Of a stretch of 64,000 nt of DNA, positions 8,650 through 18,039 are shown piece by piece. The notes beneath the pieces were generated by a model, which saw nothing but the letters and a program-made list of their open reading frames with translations, was not told the DNA's origin and searched no databases. Source of the DNA: CAIXSE01 sp040769125 (GTDB lineage: Bacteria > Actinomycetota > Thermoleophilia > UBA2241); NCBI GenBank assembly GCA_040769125.1, contig JAXGLO010000001.1:682001-746000 (forward strand), written 5' to 3'. The position numbers and the translations under genes are program-made. Numbering within the stretch: position 1 is the first letter of the stretch; every line of letters begins with the position of its first letter.

Positions 8650-9899
8650 CGATCCGTGGTGCCGTGCGGTTGCTTGCGCCACGCGCCTCGCCCGGCCAGG
8701 GCCCGCCTGTAGGCAGCCAGGAGGTTTGGAACCTGGCTCTCCCAGCGCAAGCCGGGCATGCGGCGCGCCGCCTCGGCGCGCATCCTGGCGCGCAGGTCTT
8801 CGTCGGTGAGGACGTCTCTGAGGCGTGCGGCGAAGCCCTCGACGTCGCCCGAGTCGGCGTAGACGGCCGCCTCGCCCGCGGAGAACCGGGTCTCCGGCAG
8901 GTCGAAGGCGACGACGGGCGTGCCGGAGGACATGTACTCCATGACCTTGATGAAGGTCGAGCGGTCGTTGAGCGGGCTCGACGTCTCAGGGCACACGCAC
9001 GCGTCGGCGGTCACCAGATAGCGCGAGAGCAGCTCGTCGTCCTCGATCCAGCCGGCGAAGTCCACGAACTCTTCAATACCCAGCTCCGTGGCCCGGCGCT
9101 TCAGGTCCTCCACGGCGCTGCCGTCGCCGACGAGGGCGAATGTGGCGTCGCGGAAGCCGCGCTTGTGGACGAGGGAATGGATGACGTCGAGCAGTACGTC
9201 AACGCGGTCCTGCTCGCCCATGACGCCCATATAGACGACCAGGAGCGGTCGACCGGCCTTCAGCGCCGGGTCGGGCGTGACGGGCAGCGGCCAGTCCTCG
9301 CGGGGGCCGTTGCGGACGACGAAGACCCTGTCGGCGGCGACATTCCCTCGCGTCAAGGCGATCCGGCGGTACGATTCGTTGCTCGCTATCACAGCATCGG
9401 CCAGGCGGTACGACAGGCGCTCCGACCAGCGCAGCGCCGACATGATCAGGCCTGAGTCGCGACCGTACAGGGATGAGTAGAGCTCTGGCGACAGGTCGTG
9501 CTGATCGAAGATGAAGCGCTTGCCTGCGAGCTTGAAAGGCCAAACGATCAGGAAGAAGAGATCCGGGGGGTTGCAGGCCTGGACGACGTCGAATCCGGGG
9601 GAACGCACCAGCCGGATCATGAGCCGCAGGGTCTTGACGAGCGCCTCGATGTACTCGAGCACCTGTGCAGTGGCCCCGCCGGAATCGAAGGGCGAGCGGC
9701 GGGCACGGAATCGCTCCACCAGGACGCCGTTGATGATGTCGCGCGGAGGACTGTCTCCGGTCGCCGGGCAGATGATGCCGACCTCGAAGCCGTTCGCCAG
9801 CAGCGACTCCGCCTCTGCGAGGACGCGGCGATCGCCCGGCACGGGGGAGTTCTCTACGAGGATGAGCGCCCGCGGGCGTCGTCCTTTCCTGTTGCTCAT
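8646..9899 (-). CDS. GT4-type glycosyltransferase
   Basis: 417 aa GT-B fold glycosyltransferase, first gene of the minus-strand operon 9899-3718. The N-terminal Rossmann half shows ALILVENSPVPGDRRVLAEA and FDVVQACNPPDLF; the C-terminal half has LLVVYMGVMGEQDRVDVLL, the acceptor-side FVDFAGWI, and the EX7E-like donor site STFIKVMEYMSSGTPVVAFD. It probably adds a hexose or amino sugar from a nucleotide sugar to the lipid-linked repeat unit. ATG at 9899 is the first Met of the conserved fold; the SD is weak. Confidence 0.9.
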   Translation of the reverse strand: MSNRKGRRPRALILVENSPVPGDRRVLAEAESLLANGFEVGIICPATGDSPPRDIINGVLVERFRARRSPFDSGGATAQVLEYIEALVKTLRLMIRLVRSPGFDVVQACNPPDLFFLIVWPFKLAGKRFIFDQHDLSPELYSSLYGRDSGLIMSALRWSERLSYRLADAVIASNESYRRIALTRGNVAADRVFVVRNGPREDWPLPVTPDPALKAGRPLLVVYMGVMGEQDRVDVLLDVIHSLVHKRGFRDATFALVGDGSAVEDLKRRATELGIEEFVDFAGWIEDDELLSRYLVTADACVCPETSSPLNDRSTFIKVMEYMSSGTPVVAFDLPETRFSAGEAAVYADSGDVEGFAARLRDVLTDEDLRARMRAEAARRMPGLRWESQVPNLLAAYRRALAGRGAWRKQPHGTTDR

Positions 9900-10112
9900 G
9901 ATATGTCGCACTGCCGCCTTTCCTCTGTCTCTGCTTGTCGGCGTACACGGCGTGTTCCTTGATGCCTGCCGACTGCGGCGCGGCTCAATAGTACCCGTAA
10001 TGTCGCCCTTCTGGCACGCGTGCGCCTTGAGATAAACTCTGCGGGTGCGCGGTGAATGTTGGACGGCGCGCTGCTCGATGGGGAGCGCGCCGATGCGAGG
10101 GGGTGAGGTGCA

Positions 10113-11288
10113 GTGCGGATGCAGGCAGACGGGCTCCTGGCGCCAGATGCTCTCGCCCGGCTGCTGGGCGTGCAGGCGTTCGCTTCGGAGGCGATTGCGG
10201 AGGCGGCACACGCGGCCGGCGCCGTGCTGCCGGAGGCAGCTCAGGAGGCGCTGGCCGAGTCGGGCCTCGAGGGCTTGGCTGCCGCGGTTCTTCTCGAAGG
10301 CCAGTTCGGGAGCGGGCACTTCACCTTGTCGCCCGTGCGGCGCCTGTACTACTGCGTCAGGCCTCTGCTGCCGGCCGCGGCCCGCGCCCTCCTGCGGCGC
10401 GGCGTCGTGAGCCGGGGCGCCGCGGAAGGCTCCCTTCGCTGGCCGGTGGAGGACAGGTTCGTCGCGTTCGTCGAGCAGGTGCGTGCGGCGTTGCAAGCCT
10501 CGGAGTCGGGAGTCGCTCTTCCCTGGTGGCCCTCCGGTCACGGCTTCGCCGCGGTGCTCACCCACGATGTGGAGGGGCCGTTCGGGCTCTCGCATCTGCA
10601 GGAGGTGCTCGCCCTGGAGCGCGCCCGCGGGCTTCGCTCCTCGATCTCCCTCGTCGGCGACATCTACACGGTGCCCGATTCGCTGCTTCGGGAGCTCGAG
10701 CAGGACGGCTTTGAGGTCGCTCTGCACGGCTGGCGGCACGACGGCCGGCTCTTCCTCTCGCGGGCGCGGTTCGAGGCGCGACTGCCGCACATGAACCGGC
10801 GGCTGCGCCAATGGGGCGCCGTCGGGTTCAGATCGCCGATGACGCATCGCAATCCCCTGTGGATGCAAGGTATCGAGATGGAATGGGACTCGTCGTTCTT
10901 CGACACCGATCCGTTCGAGCCCATGCCGGGCGGGGTCATGAGCATCTGGCCCTTCGTGATGGGGCGGTTCGTGGAGCTGCCCTATACGCTCCCCCAGGAC
11001 CACACGCTCATCGAGACGCTCGGGGAGACGAGCCCGCGGATATGGGTCGAGAAGCTCGACTACATCGCGGCTCACCAGGGCATGGCTCTCGTCAACACCC
11101 ATCCGGACTACCTCTGCCGCGGCGGGAGGCTGGCGCTGTACGAGGAGTTCCTCGACGAGCTGGTAGGTCGTCCGGGCTGCTGGCACGCTCTGCCGCGCGA
11201 TGTGGCGGCATGGACGTCGGCTCGTTGGAGCGGCGTCCCAGACGACTCGGCGACGCCGGAGGGTCGCCCTCAGGCCGTCCAGCGGTAG
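10113..11288 (+). CDS. Polysaccharide deacetylase-like (NodB/CE4) protein
   Basis: 391 aa. The catalytic domain begins near residue 145 with AVLTHDVEG (motif 1, two aspartates) and continues with the metal-ligand motif LHGWRHDGRLF near 208, RSPMTHRN near 245, and VNTHPDY near 328. It probably removes N-acetyl groups from a surface polysaccharide. The ~140-residue N-terminal part has no recognised domain. No signal peptide is evident, so a cytosolic or membrane-face role is possible. Start GTG has GAGGGGG 9 bp upstream; ATG 10119 is an alternative. Its 3' end overlaps the convergent gene by 19 bp. Confidence 0.82.
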   Translation: MRMQADGLLAPDALARLLGVQAFASEAIAEAAHAAGAVLPEAAQEALAESGLEGLAAAVLLEGQFGSGHFTLSPVRRLYYCVRPLLPAAARALLRRGVVSRGAAEGSLRWPVEDRFVAFVEQVRAALQASESGVALPWWPSGHGFAAVLTHDVEGPFGLSHLQEVLALERARGLRSSISLVGDIYTVPDSLLRELEQDGFEVALHGWRHDGRLFLSRARFEARLPHMNRRLRQWGAVGFRSPMTHRNPLWMQGIEMEWDSSFFDTDPFEPMPGGVMSIWPFVMGRFVELPYTLPQDHTLIETLGETSPRIWVEKLDYIAAHQGMALVNTHPDYLCRGGRLALYEEFLDELVGRPGCWHALPRDVAAWTSARWSGVPDDSATPEGRPQAVQR

Positions 11289-12295
11289 AGAGCCTCGCCG
11301 AGCGCACGGGTGACCCACACGGGCGAGCGGCGGATGATCCGGCGGGCCAGCCCGTGGAGAGTTCGGTCTGCATGCGTGTCGGGAGGCGTGCGGGAGACGT
11401 GGGTGTAGACCAGGGGGGTCTCCGCGGCGCCCCAGGACGACTTGTAGAGGCGCAGGCCGTCGGCATCAGGGTCGCTGCGCCCCAGATCGAGCGTGTGGTA
11501 GCCCTTCTCGCAGCCGGCCACCATCGTCTCCCAATCGATGAGGTAGCCGGCTCTCTTGTCTGGAAGACGAGGGTCCGAGCCCAGGTACTTGGCCACGAGC
11601 ATCCCGTTGTGGATCAGATAGACCCCCGCCGCAAGAACCGCGCCGTCGGCGACGGCGGTCGCGATGAAGCCGTGGCCGGGAGTCAGCAAGCGAGCCAGGA
11701 GAAGGTCGAAGAAGCGGCGCGGTTGCACGGGAACCCCATGCCGCCTCCTGGTGAGCGTGTGGAGGCGGTAGAAGGTCGCGACATCCTGTGCGCTGCTGCC
11801 CAGCACTACCTGCACGCCGTTGCGGATCGCCCGGTTGCGGTAGTTCCGATGCCCCTTATTGGGGCGCAGGTCGGCGGGATCCTGCGGGAGCGCCAGCGTG
11901 TGCAGGTAGCCGACCGACTCGGCGTGGCGATGGAGGCCGGCGGGGAGCGCCGCACGAACCTCGAGCTCGCGCACCGGCTCCGTCAGCACGTGCTCAGCGA
12001 AGGCGGCGAACGCCTCCTCCGGCGCTACGTCGGCGCGAATCAGCGGCGCGCAGGAGTCGGTGAACGGCAGCGAGATCCAGCGCCGGGCGCCTCGCAGCGA
12101 CCGTACCGCTACGACCGGGAGGCCGGCGAGGATCTCGCCGTCGCCGTCCTGAGCGGTGAGCGCGAACGCGTGGAAGCGATAGCACTCGGCGATCATCGCG
12201 GCCCAGGCCGGCAGGTGGAACGGGCCGGCGTCCGGATGCGTGCTCGTGAACTCCGCCCAGCGCGGGTCGTCGATCTGTACCGCCGCGACTTTCAT
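11270..12295 (-). CDS. FemAB-like GNAT-fold transferase (paralogue)
   Basis: 341 aa, clear paralogue of the gene at 3718-4737: shared FHLPAWAAMIAECYRF region, SLPFTDSC, RLHTLTRRRHGVPVQPRRFF, LDLGRSDPDADGLRLYKSSW, and C-terminal ALYRWTA. FemAB-like proteins of this type occur in exopolysaccharide loci and are thought to transfer an amino acid or acyl group to a sugar. It starts with ATG at 12295 and is alone on its strand, tail-to-tail with the deacetylase. The high similarity to the other copy suggests duplication within the locus with divergence of acceptor or donor. Confidence 0.8.
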   Translation of the reverse strand: MKVAAVQIDDPRWAEFTSTHPDAGPFHLPAWAAMIAECYRFHAFALTAQDGDGEILAGLPVVAVRSLRGARRWISLPFTDSCAPLIRADVAPEEAFAAFAEHVLTEPVRELEVRAALPAGLHRHAESVGYLHTLALPQDPADLRPNKGHRNYRNRAIRNGVQVVLGSSAQDVATFYRLHTLTRRRHGVPVQPRRFFDLLLARLLTPGHGFIATAVADGAVLAAGVYLIHNGMLVAKYLGSDPRLPDKRAGYLIDWETMVAGCEKGYHTLDLGRSDPDADGLRLYKSSWGAAETPLVYTHVSRTPPDTHADRTLHGLARRIIRRSPVWVTRALGEALYRWTA

Positions 12296-12581
12296 CGGAC
12301 TGGCGTGGCCTTTCGTCGGTCACGTGCAGGCGCTGTGGGCCGCTGCCCACCGCGTCACGGCCCCGAGCCTCGGGGCGGGCACGCGCTGGTCGTAGATACC
12401 ATAGCACTGCCGCGGCCTGTTGCGGTGCCGGTTGCGTGGGGTAAGCTTGGCACGGCAACGGAGGCTCGGCATCGGCTGGGGGCGGCCGGTTTGGAGGTAC
12501 GCTTATGGGTGGAGCGCCTGCTTCGGACCTGACGGCCGTGTGCGCTCATCCTGCCGTGTTCACGCGCGTCGACTGCGGGCG

Positions 12582-13607
12582 ATGAATACCGGCGTCTTCC
12601 TTCGCAGGCGGACCCTCTTTCTGGTGTGGGCAGCCGCGAGCGACGGGAGCAGCCGCAGCCGGCACCTGGCGCAGGAGCTCGGCATCCGCGAGCTGCACCA
12701 CGTGAGCGTGCTGCGCGGCGCCCCCACCTGGGCGGCTCCTTTCCGCTACGCTCTGCAGGGGCTGCGAACGCTCGGTCTGCTGAGCCGCAAGAGGCCCGGG
12801 CTGGTGATCGTGCAGAGCCCGCCCAGCCACGCCGTCCTCTTCGTGCGGCTGTACTGCCGGATCACCGGCGCCGGGTACGTCGTCGACGCCCACAGCGATG
12901 CCTTCCAGAGGCGCGTCTGGTTCAAGCCGTCCTGGCTGCATGATCCGGCGGTCAGAGACGCTCTCGTGACGCTGGTGCACGTTGATTCCTTCCAGTCGCT
13001 GGTAGAGGCGCGCGGTGGGCGGGCGCTCGTGCTGAGGGATCCCATCGGAAGCTACGAGTGGGACGACTACCCGCTGAAGGACGGCTTCAACATCGCCGTC
13101 GTCAACCGGTTTGCTCCGGACGAGCCCATCGAGCAGGTGCTGCGCGCGGCCGCGCGTATGCCTTCCGTGCGGTTCCATGTGACCGGAGATCCCGAGAAGG
13201 CGCCGCCGGGCCTGCTGGCGCGGGCGCCGAAGAATGTCACGTTCACGGGCTTCCTGCCGAGCCGGCAGTACTACGGCTTGCTCAGGTCGAGCCAGGCGGT
13301 GATGGCCCTCACCACCCGCGATCACACCTTCCAGTGCGGGGCCAACGAAGCGCTGTCCCTGGAGAAGCCGGTGATCACCTCGGCCTGGCAGACGCTCAGG
13401 GACTACTTCCCCAGAGGCGCGGTCTTCGTGGACAACTCCGAGGATGGCATCCTCGAGGGCGTGTGCGAGATGGTGTCGAGGCACGAGGCCTGCGAAGGCG
13501 AGATCCGCGAGCTGCGCCGGTCGCAGCGCGTCGACTGGGAGAATCGGGTCGATGAGCTGGCGGAGATCGTTGAGGCGGGCGAGCCTGCGCCCAGACGCGT
13601 GACGTGA
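12582..13607 (+). CDS. Glycosyltransferase (GT4-like)
   Basis: 341 aa protein resembling family 4 glycosyltransferases. The N-terminal half includes VIVQSPPSHAVLFVRLYCR and the sugar-binding-like YVVDAHSDAFQRRVWF; the C-terminal half has NIAVVNRFAPDEPIEQVL, VTFTGFLPSRQYYGLL, and the donor-site segment CGANEALSLEKPVIT. The start is ATG 12582, just before the conserved fold; no strong SD is seen. It runs opposite to its neighbours and has a 287 bp divergent promoter region upstream. It probably extends the lipid-linked repeat unit. Confidence 0.8.
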   Translation: MNTGVFLRRRTLFLVWAAASDGSSRSRHLAQELGIRELHHVSVLRGAPTWAAPFRYALQGLRTLGLLSRKRPGLVIVQSPPSHAVLFVRLYCRITGAGYVVDAHSDAFQRRVWFKPSWLHDPAVRDALVTLVHVDSFQSLVEARGGRALVLRDPIGSYEWDDYPLKDGFNIAVVNRFAPDEPIEQVLRAAARMPSVRFHVTGDPEKAPPGLLARAPKNVTFTGFLPSRQYYGLLRSSQAVMALTTRDHTFQCGANEALSLEKPVITSAWQTLRDYFPRGAVFVDNSEDGILEGVCEMVSRHEACEGEIRELRRSQRVDWENRVDELAEIVEAGEPAPRRVT

Positions 13608-13711
13608 GCGGCTCTGCTCCGTGGCGACGCCCAACGCTTGGGGCGTGAGGGCGGTATCGGCCTTCGCTCGGAGCGGCCATGGCGTAAGCTGCTGGGCCTC
13701 CGGAGGCCGAA

Positions 13712-15169
13712 CTAGGCGAAAGGAGCTGGCTCCCCTCGCGTGAGCGCTGCCTGATCGCGCTCCTGCCGTTCGCGCAGCAGCTTCGCCGCCGCCTCCGACA
13801 CGCCCATGACGAAAGCGAGGACGGCGACACTGTCCATCGTGTTCAGGCGAGGCGACGTGATCGAGTTGACGAGCAGCGCGACGAACATGGCGCGTCCGCC
13901 GAAGACGATCCCGTAGAGCCAGGGATCGTCGCGCGGCAGCTGGCTCCGCTCCTTCATCCAGGGCACCAGATAGGCGACCGCCATCCAGATAAACAGGGCC
14001 AACCCGACGATCCCCAGGCGCTGCAGGAACCAGTAGTAGTTGTTGTGGATGTAGGTCTTGAGGAACGGGGTCACGCCGTAGTGCGACCAGTCGAACAGGT
14101 ACTCTGTGCCGAGGCCGTTGCCGAAGACGGGCTTTTCGGCGATCTGTCGTTTGACGATGCGGTTCTCGAGGAGACGGTACTCGACATTGATGTCTCCCGC
14201 TGCAGTGATCGCCATGGCGCGCGAGACCACCGAGTCGAAGACCGCCGGGCTCATGATGGCCAGGCCAACCCCCAGGACGACGGTGATGACGAGCCCGCCC
14301 GCGACGAGCTGAATGCGCTCGCGCACGCGCAGCACGAGAAGGAGGTACATGAGCCCCACCGCGAACGCGATCCAGTTGCCGCGCACGAACGAGAGTACCA
14401 GCCCAAGCAGCGCCACGAAGAGCAGGAGCCAGAGCCAGGCTGGCCGGCGGCGGCCGGCCGGCCAGACCACCACGAAGGTTGCGACCAGGATCGGCCCGAT
14501 GAGGAAGATCATGTCGGCGGTGGGGAACCGGCTCACTCCCGCCTCGACGTAGCCGATGGCGCCTCCTCTGCCCAAGGCGGAGTAGAGCGCGCCGAAGGCG
14601 AACGCGACCACCATGCATACCGCCAGCAGGCGCTGGAATGAGAGGATCGTCCGCCGGTCGGTGACGAACATCACGGCGAAGAAGAACATGGCGTAATACA
14701 CGAGCGAGCGGATATCCTGCAGGATGAGCTTGGGGTCGTTGCCGCTCATGTAGCCGATGCCCGCCGCTGCCACCATCCAGCCGAGAAAAAGCAGTGTCGG
14801 CAGGGCGACGGGAGACGCCACCATGCGCGGGCGTCTCCCGGAGAGCGTTACCACGACCATGCTCATGAGCAGCAGCGCAAGCGCAACATCGATGATGTAG
14901 ATGCCGCCTCCGCCTATGGGGACACGGTACCGAAGGGCTATGTCGCCGGGCACGGCGATGTCGACGCTGAGAAGCACTGCGCCGAGCAGCAGCGTCCCGC
15001 GGTATGTGCCCACGATGGTCGCCAGGAACGCACACACGCCGACGAAGGCGATTAGCGCGATGCCTAGCAGCGGCGATCGCACGGCGACGGCGATCGCCAC
15101 CAGGCCGACGGCGACGACCATGGCCCAGAACCGGCGATCGCGGTGCCGGCCCACGGCTTCGGATCTCAT
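13712..15169 (-). CDS. O-antigen ligase/polymerase-like (Wzy-type) membrane protein
   Basis: 485 aa with roughly 10-12 hydrophobic helices and a large extracytoplasmic loop near residues 335-390 containing NVEYRLLENRIVKRQIAEKP and GNGLGTEYLF, as in the O-Antigen_lig (WaaL/Wzy) superfamily. It would join repeat units on the outer face of the membrane. ATG 15169 overlaps the TGA of the upstream GT2 gene (ATGA), so the two are co-translated. The hairpin GGCCTCC-GGAGGCC at 13695-13708 follows the stop and may aid termination. It is the only polymerase candidate in the locus. Confidence 0.83.
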   Translation of the reverse strand: MRSEAVGRHRDRRFWAMVVAVGLVAIAVAVRSPLLGIALIAFVGVCAFLATIVGTYRGTLLLGAVLLSVDIAVPGDIALRYRVPIGGGGIYIIDVALALLLMSMVVVTLSGRRPRMVASPVALPTLLFLGWMVAAAGIGYMSGNDPKLILQDIRSLVYYAMFFFAVMFVTDRRTILSFQRLLAVCMVVAFAFGALYSALGRGGAIGYVEAGVSRFPTADMIFLIGPILVATFVVVWPAGRRRPAWLWLLLFVALLGLVLSFVRGNWIAFAVGLMYLLLVLRVRERIQLVAGGLVITVVLGVGLAIMSPAVFDSVVSRAMAITAAGDINVEYRLLENRIVKRQIAEKPVFGNGLGTEYLFDWSHYGVTPFLKTYIHNNYYWFLQRLGIVGLALFIWMAVAYLVPWMKERSQLPRDDPWLYGIVFGGRAMFVALLVNSITSPRLNTMDSVAVLAFVMGVSEAAAKLLRERQERDQAALTRGEPAPFA

Positions 15170-16047
15170 CGCAGCATCTGGGCGAGGACGACAGGTGCGG
15201 GGCCTCGTCTGCCAGCCACACCGTGGTAGAGGCCGGCGCTCACGGCCAGCGCCACACGCGCCGCGGCCGACACCGAACGGCATTTGAGAAACTGGCGGGC
15301 GCCCCAGTTGACCGCGGCGGCGAACGACATGCCGAAGGAGCCCCAGCGTCGCGCGAGGAGCAGGCGATTGCGTGTCATGTAGTAGATGGCACGCGGAGAG
15401 AAGGTGCGGCGGCCGTGCTCATACCTGGCGTCGTGCACTGCGCGTGCCGACGGCACAAGCATGGTGCGCCAGCCGGCCGCCTGCGCACGCAGGCTCCAGT
15501 CGACGTCCTCGAAGTACATGAAGAGGCTGTCGTCCAGCGGCCCACATTCTTCGACGAACTCCCGCCGTACGAGCCACGCGCAGCCCGTGATGAACGGCAC
15601 CTCGTGCGGAGCGCCCTGAGCGGGCTGGGGGCGATGCGTGACCTGCAGGGTGCGGCGCGCGAGATCGCCCCCGGCGTACCAGAACCCCGGCCTGTCGCGA
15701 TGTGCGATCACGGGGCTCAGGATGCCGGCGCGCGGATCGGCCGCGCCGGCGGCCAGAAGCTCCGACAGGCAGGTGCGCTCGGGGTCCGCATCGTTGTTGA
15801 CGAACCACACCCACGCGGCGCCGGCGGCGAGTGCTCGTTGCGTGCCGAGCACGCAGGCTCCCCCGAATCCGAGGTTGCTGCCGGGCCTCACCACCTCGAC
15901 CTCCTCCTCGCTGAACGGGGGGAGGTTGCCCTGGTTGTCGACCACGAGGACGGTCTCGGGGCGCGTTGAGCCGGCGAGAATGCCGGCGACTGCGCGCCGC
16001 GTGACACCCGGATCGCCGTAGTGGGCGACGACCACCCACACGCTCAT
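15166..16047 (-). CDS. Family 2 glycosyltransferase
   Basis: 293 aa GT-A fold enzyme. The nucleotide-binding start VWVVVAHYGDPGVTRRAV, the DXD-like WFVNNDADPE near residue 93, the acceptor-side CAWLVRREFVEECGPLDDS and FEDVDWSLRAQAAGW near 190-205 are typical of rhamnosyl/hexosyl GT2 proteins. ATG 16047 is preferred over GTG 16053 because AGAGGG lies 8 bp upstream of it. It is the first gene of a two-gene operon with the Wzy-type polymerase. Confidence 0.9.
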   Translation of the reverse strand: MSVWVVVAHYGDPGVTRRAVAGILAGSTRPETVLVVDNQGNLPPFSEEEVEVVRPGSNLGFGGACVLGTQRALAAGAAWVWFVNNDADPERTCLSELLAAGAADPRAGILSPVIAHRDRPGFWYAGGDLARRTLQVTHRPQPAQGAPHEVPFITGCAWLVRREFVEECGPLDDSLFMYFEDVDWSLRAQAAGWRTMLVPSARAVHDARYEHGRRTFSPRAIYYMTRNRLLLARRWGSFGMSFAAAVNWGARQFLKCRSVSAAARVALAVSAGLYHGVAGRRGPAPVVLAQMLR

Positions 16048-16347
16048 GCCCACCGCCCTCTCACACCGCGTTGAGAACCTCGCTGCTGAGCCCTCGCCCG
16101 CGCCTTGGGGGCGCAGGTCGAACCGCCTCTGGGCTCGCGAACACGAAGTCAGCTAGGATTCAGTCTAGCATGATGCATGCCCGCGACATGGGGGAGTCGT
16201 CGCCCGTCCGCCGGGATCCGGTGCAGCAGCAGCATGGTGTCAGAGCCGCTGTCGGAGGGCGCCGGCCGAAGCGGGCGCCCGCCCGTGACTCCGCCGGGCG
16301 CTGGAGCCCCACGTTTCGTCGCCATCCCACTCGAGTGATGGGCTGAG
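16048..16347. promoter_or_regulatory. Divergent intergenic region with an 18 bp inverted repeat
   Basis: 300 bp between the divergent GT2 and flippase genes with no credible gene. It holds the inverted repeat GCTAG-8 nt-CTAGC at 16152-16169 within the only A/T-richer patch, followed by CATGATGCATG. That patch is where opposing promoters would be expected. No sigma-70 pair is clear enough to name. Confidence 0.35.
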
Positions 16348-17898
16348 ATGCGTGAAGACAACCTCACCGCAGAGACGATTCACGGCCTCAAGTGGAGCTA
16401 CCTCTCCGCCGTCGCCGTCTTCGTCCTGCAGTTGGTGGTTACCGCCGTGCTCGCCCGTCTGCTCACCCCGAGCGCCTTCGGCGTGGTGGCCATGGCCCTG
16501 GTTCTGCTGCGCTTCGCCCAGTACTTCGCGCAAATGGGCGCCGGCCAGGCCGTCGTGCAGAAGCCCGAGCTGAGCGCGAGCGACATGCGTACGGCGTTCA
16601 CGTCCTCGGCGCTGATCGGCCTGGCTTTCTGCATCCTCTTCGTCGTCCTGGCGCCGCTGGCAGGCGTGCTCTTCCCTCAAACACCCGGAGTCGTTTCGGT
16701 AACGCGGGTGATGTCGCTCGTCCTGTTTGCAGGCGGCCTCACGGCGGCCACGCACGGTCTGCTGCGCCGTCGCTTCGCCTTCCGCGCTATTGCGCTCACC
16801 GAGATCGGGTCGTACCTGTTCGGCTATGCGGCGGTCGGCATCGTGCTGGCTTTCCTGGGGTTTGGCGCGTGGAGCCTGGTGGCGGCATCGCTGGGGCAGG
16901 CCGTGCTGATGGTCGTCGCTTTCCTGCTGTTCTGCCGGAGAGACATCGGCCTGGGCATGAACGCCGACTCGTTCAGGGCCATCTTCTCCTTCGGGGGGCG
17001 TGTGTCGCTCATCGGTTTCGCGGAGTTCATGGGCAGCAACCTCGATACGCTCTGGTCGGGCCATTATCTGGGCTCCCGCGCCACCGGCCTGTATACCAGG
17101 GCCACCAGCATCGCGACCGTACCGCTGCAGCTGCTGGTGACGAGCTTCTCTCGTGTGCTCCTGCCGGGCTACAGCCGTATTCAGTTCGAACGTGAGCGGC
17201 TGCGGTCGCTGTATCTCGCCACCCTCACGGTGGTCGCCGCGATCATCATGCCCATCGCGTGGGGTGTGGCTGGAGCGGCGTACGAGGTCGTCGGCACGTT
17301 GCTCGGAGCGCAGTGGAGCGCTGCGGTGCCGGCGCTCGCCGTTCTGTCTCTGGCTGCGCCGTTCACTCTGCTCACGCATTTCGGAGCGATGCTCTGTGAG
17401 GCAACTGCGACGTTGAACGTGAAGATCCTGATCTCGGTCTGCCGCATCGCCTGGCTGGTCGTATTACTTATCGTCCTGTCTCGATTCGGCATCGTCGGCA
17501 TCGCAGTAGCGTTTGCGGTATCCGAAGGGCTCACGAACCTGGCGTATGTCCCTGTGATGAAGAAGCTCCTGACGGTCGGGGTCGGCGACATCATACGGTC
17601 ACACCTGATAGGCCTGATTGCGGGTTGCGTCACGGGTGGCGCGCTCCTCGGTCTTCACGTCGTCCTGACGCGGGGTGGATGGGGCGCGCCGGTCACCCTC
17701 GCTGTACAGATGTGCCTGGGAGCCCTCATTCTGCTTCTCACCGTCACCAGAGCCCGAGGTGGCCTGGTGTGGAGGGAGATCCGTTCACGGCTTGATGCGG
17801 CTGGGTACGGCGCTGGGAACACCGGCATGCCCGCGCGCCTCTTCCGCATGATCGACGCAGTAGCTCAGGCGCGTCTGTGGCGCTCGCCGTCCCACTGA
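16348..17898 (+). CDS. Polysaccharide flippase (Wzx/MOP superfamily)
   Basis: 516 aa membrane protein with about 14 hydrophobic helices. The N-terminal GLKWSYLSAVAVFVLQLVV, LARLLTPSAFGVVAMALVLL and QMGAGQAVVQ are characteristic of WzxC-type lipopolysaccharide/teichuronic flippases; GSNLDTLWSGHYLGSRATGL in the second half is also typical. It would turn the lipid-linked repeat unit across the cytoplasmic membrane for polymerisation by the Wzy-like protein. It is a single gene on the plus strand between divergent and convergent neighbours. Confidence 0.92.
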   Translation: MREDNLTAETIHGLKWSYLSAVAVFVLQLVVTAVLARLLTPSAFGVVAMALVLLRFAQYFAQMGAGQAVVQKPELSASDMRTAFTSSALIGLAFCILFVVLAPLAGVLFPQTPGVVSVTRVMSLVLFAGGLTAATHGLLRRRFAFRAIALTEIGSYLFGYAAVGIVLAFLGFGAWSLVAASLGQAVLMVVAFLLFCRRDIGLGMNADSFRAIFSFGGRVSLIGFAEFMGSNLDTLWSGHYLGSRATGLYTRATSIATVPLQLLVTSFSRVLLPGYSRIQFERERLRSLYLATLTVVAAIIMPIAWGVAGAAYEVVGTLLGAQWSAAVPALAVLSLAAPFTLLTHFGAMLCEATATLNVKILISVCRIAWLVVLLIVLSRFGIVGIAVAFAVSEGLTNLAYVPVMKKLLTVGVGDIIRSHLIGLIAGCVTGGALLGLHVVLTRGGWGAPVTLAVQMCLGALILLLTVTRARGGLVWREIRSRLDAAGYGAGNTGMPARLFRMIDAVAQARLWRSPSH

Positions 17899-18039
17899 GT
17901 CCTGCCACTCGGCCGGCGCCAGGTCGTTCGGCCGGATCTGGCGCGTCCGGCAGTGTCAGCGCACGGAGCGAGTGGCGGCATGGACTCCCGGGGTACGCAG
18001 GTGATGGCGCCCTGCTGCCAGCCGCGGCACGACGGCGTC

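Noticed and set aside
9902..11318. N-terminal extension of the GT4 gene to 11318
   Set aside because: The frame runs antisense to the deacetylase; the conserved fold begins at ATG 9899.
12546..15221. Very long minus-strand frame across the glycosyltransferase and polymerase genes
   Set aside because: It spans two well supported genes in other frames and is mostly Arg/Pro/His; it is a high-GC artefact.
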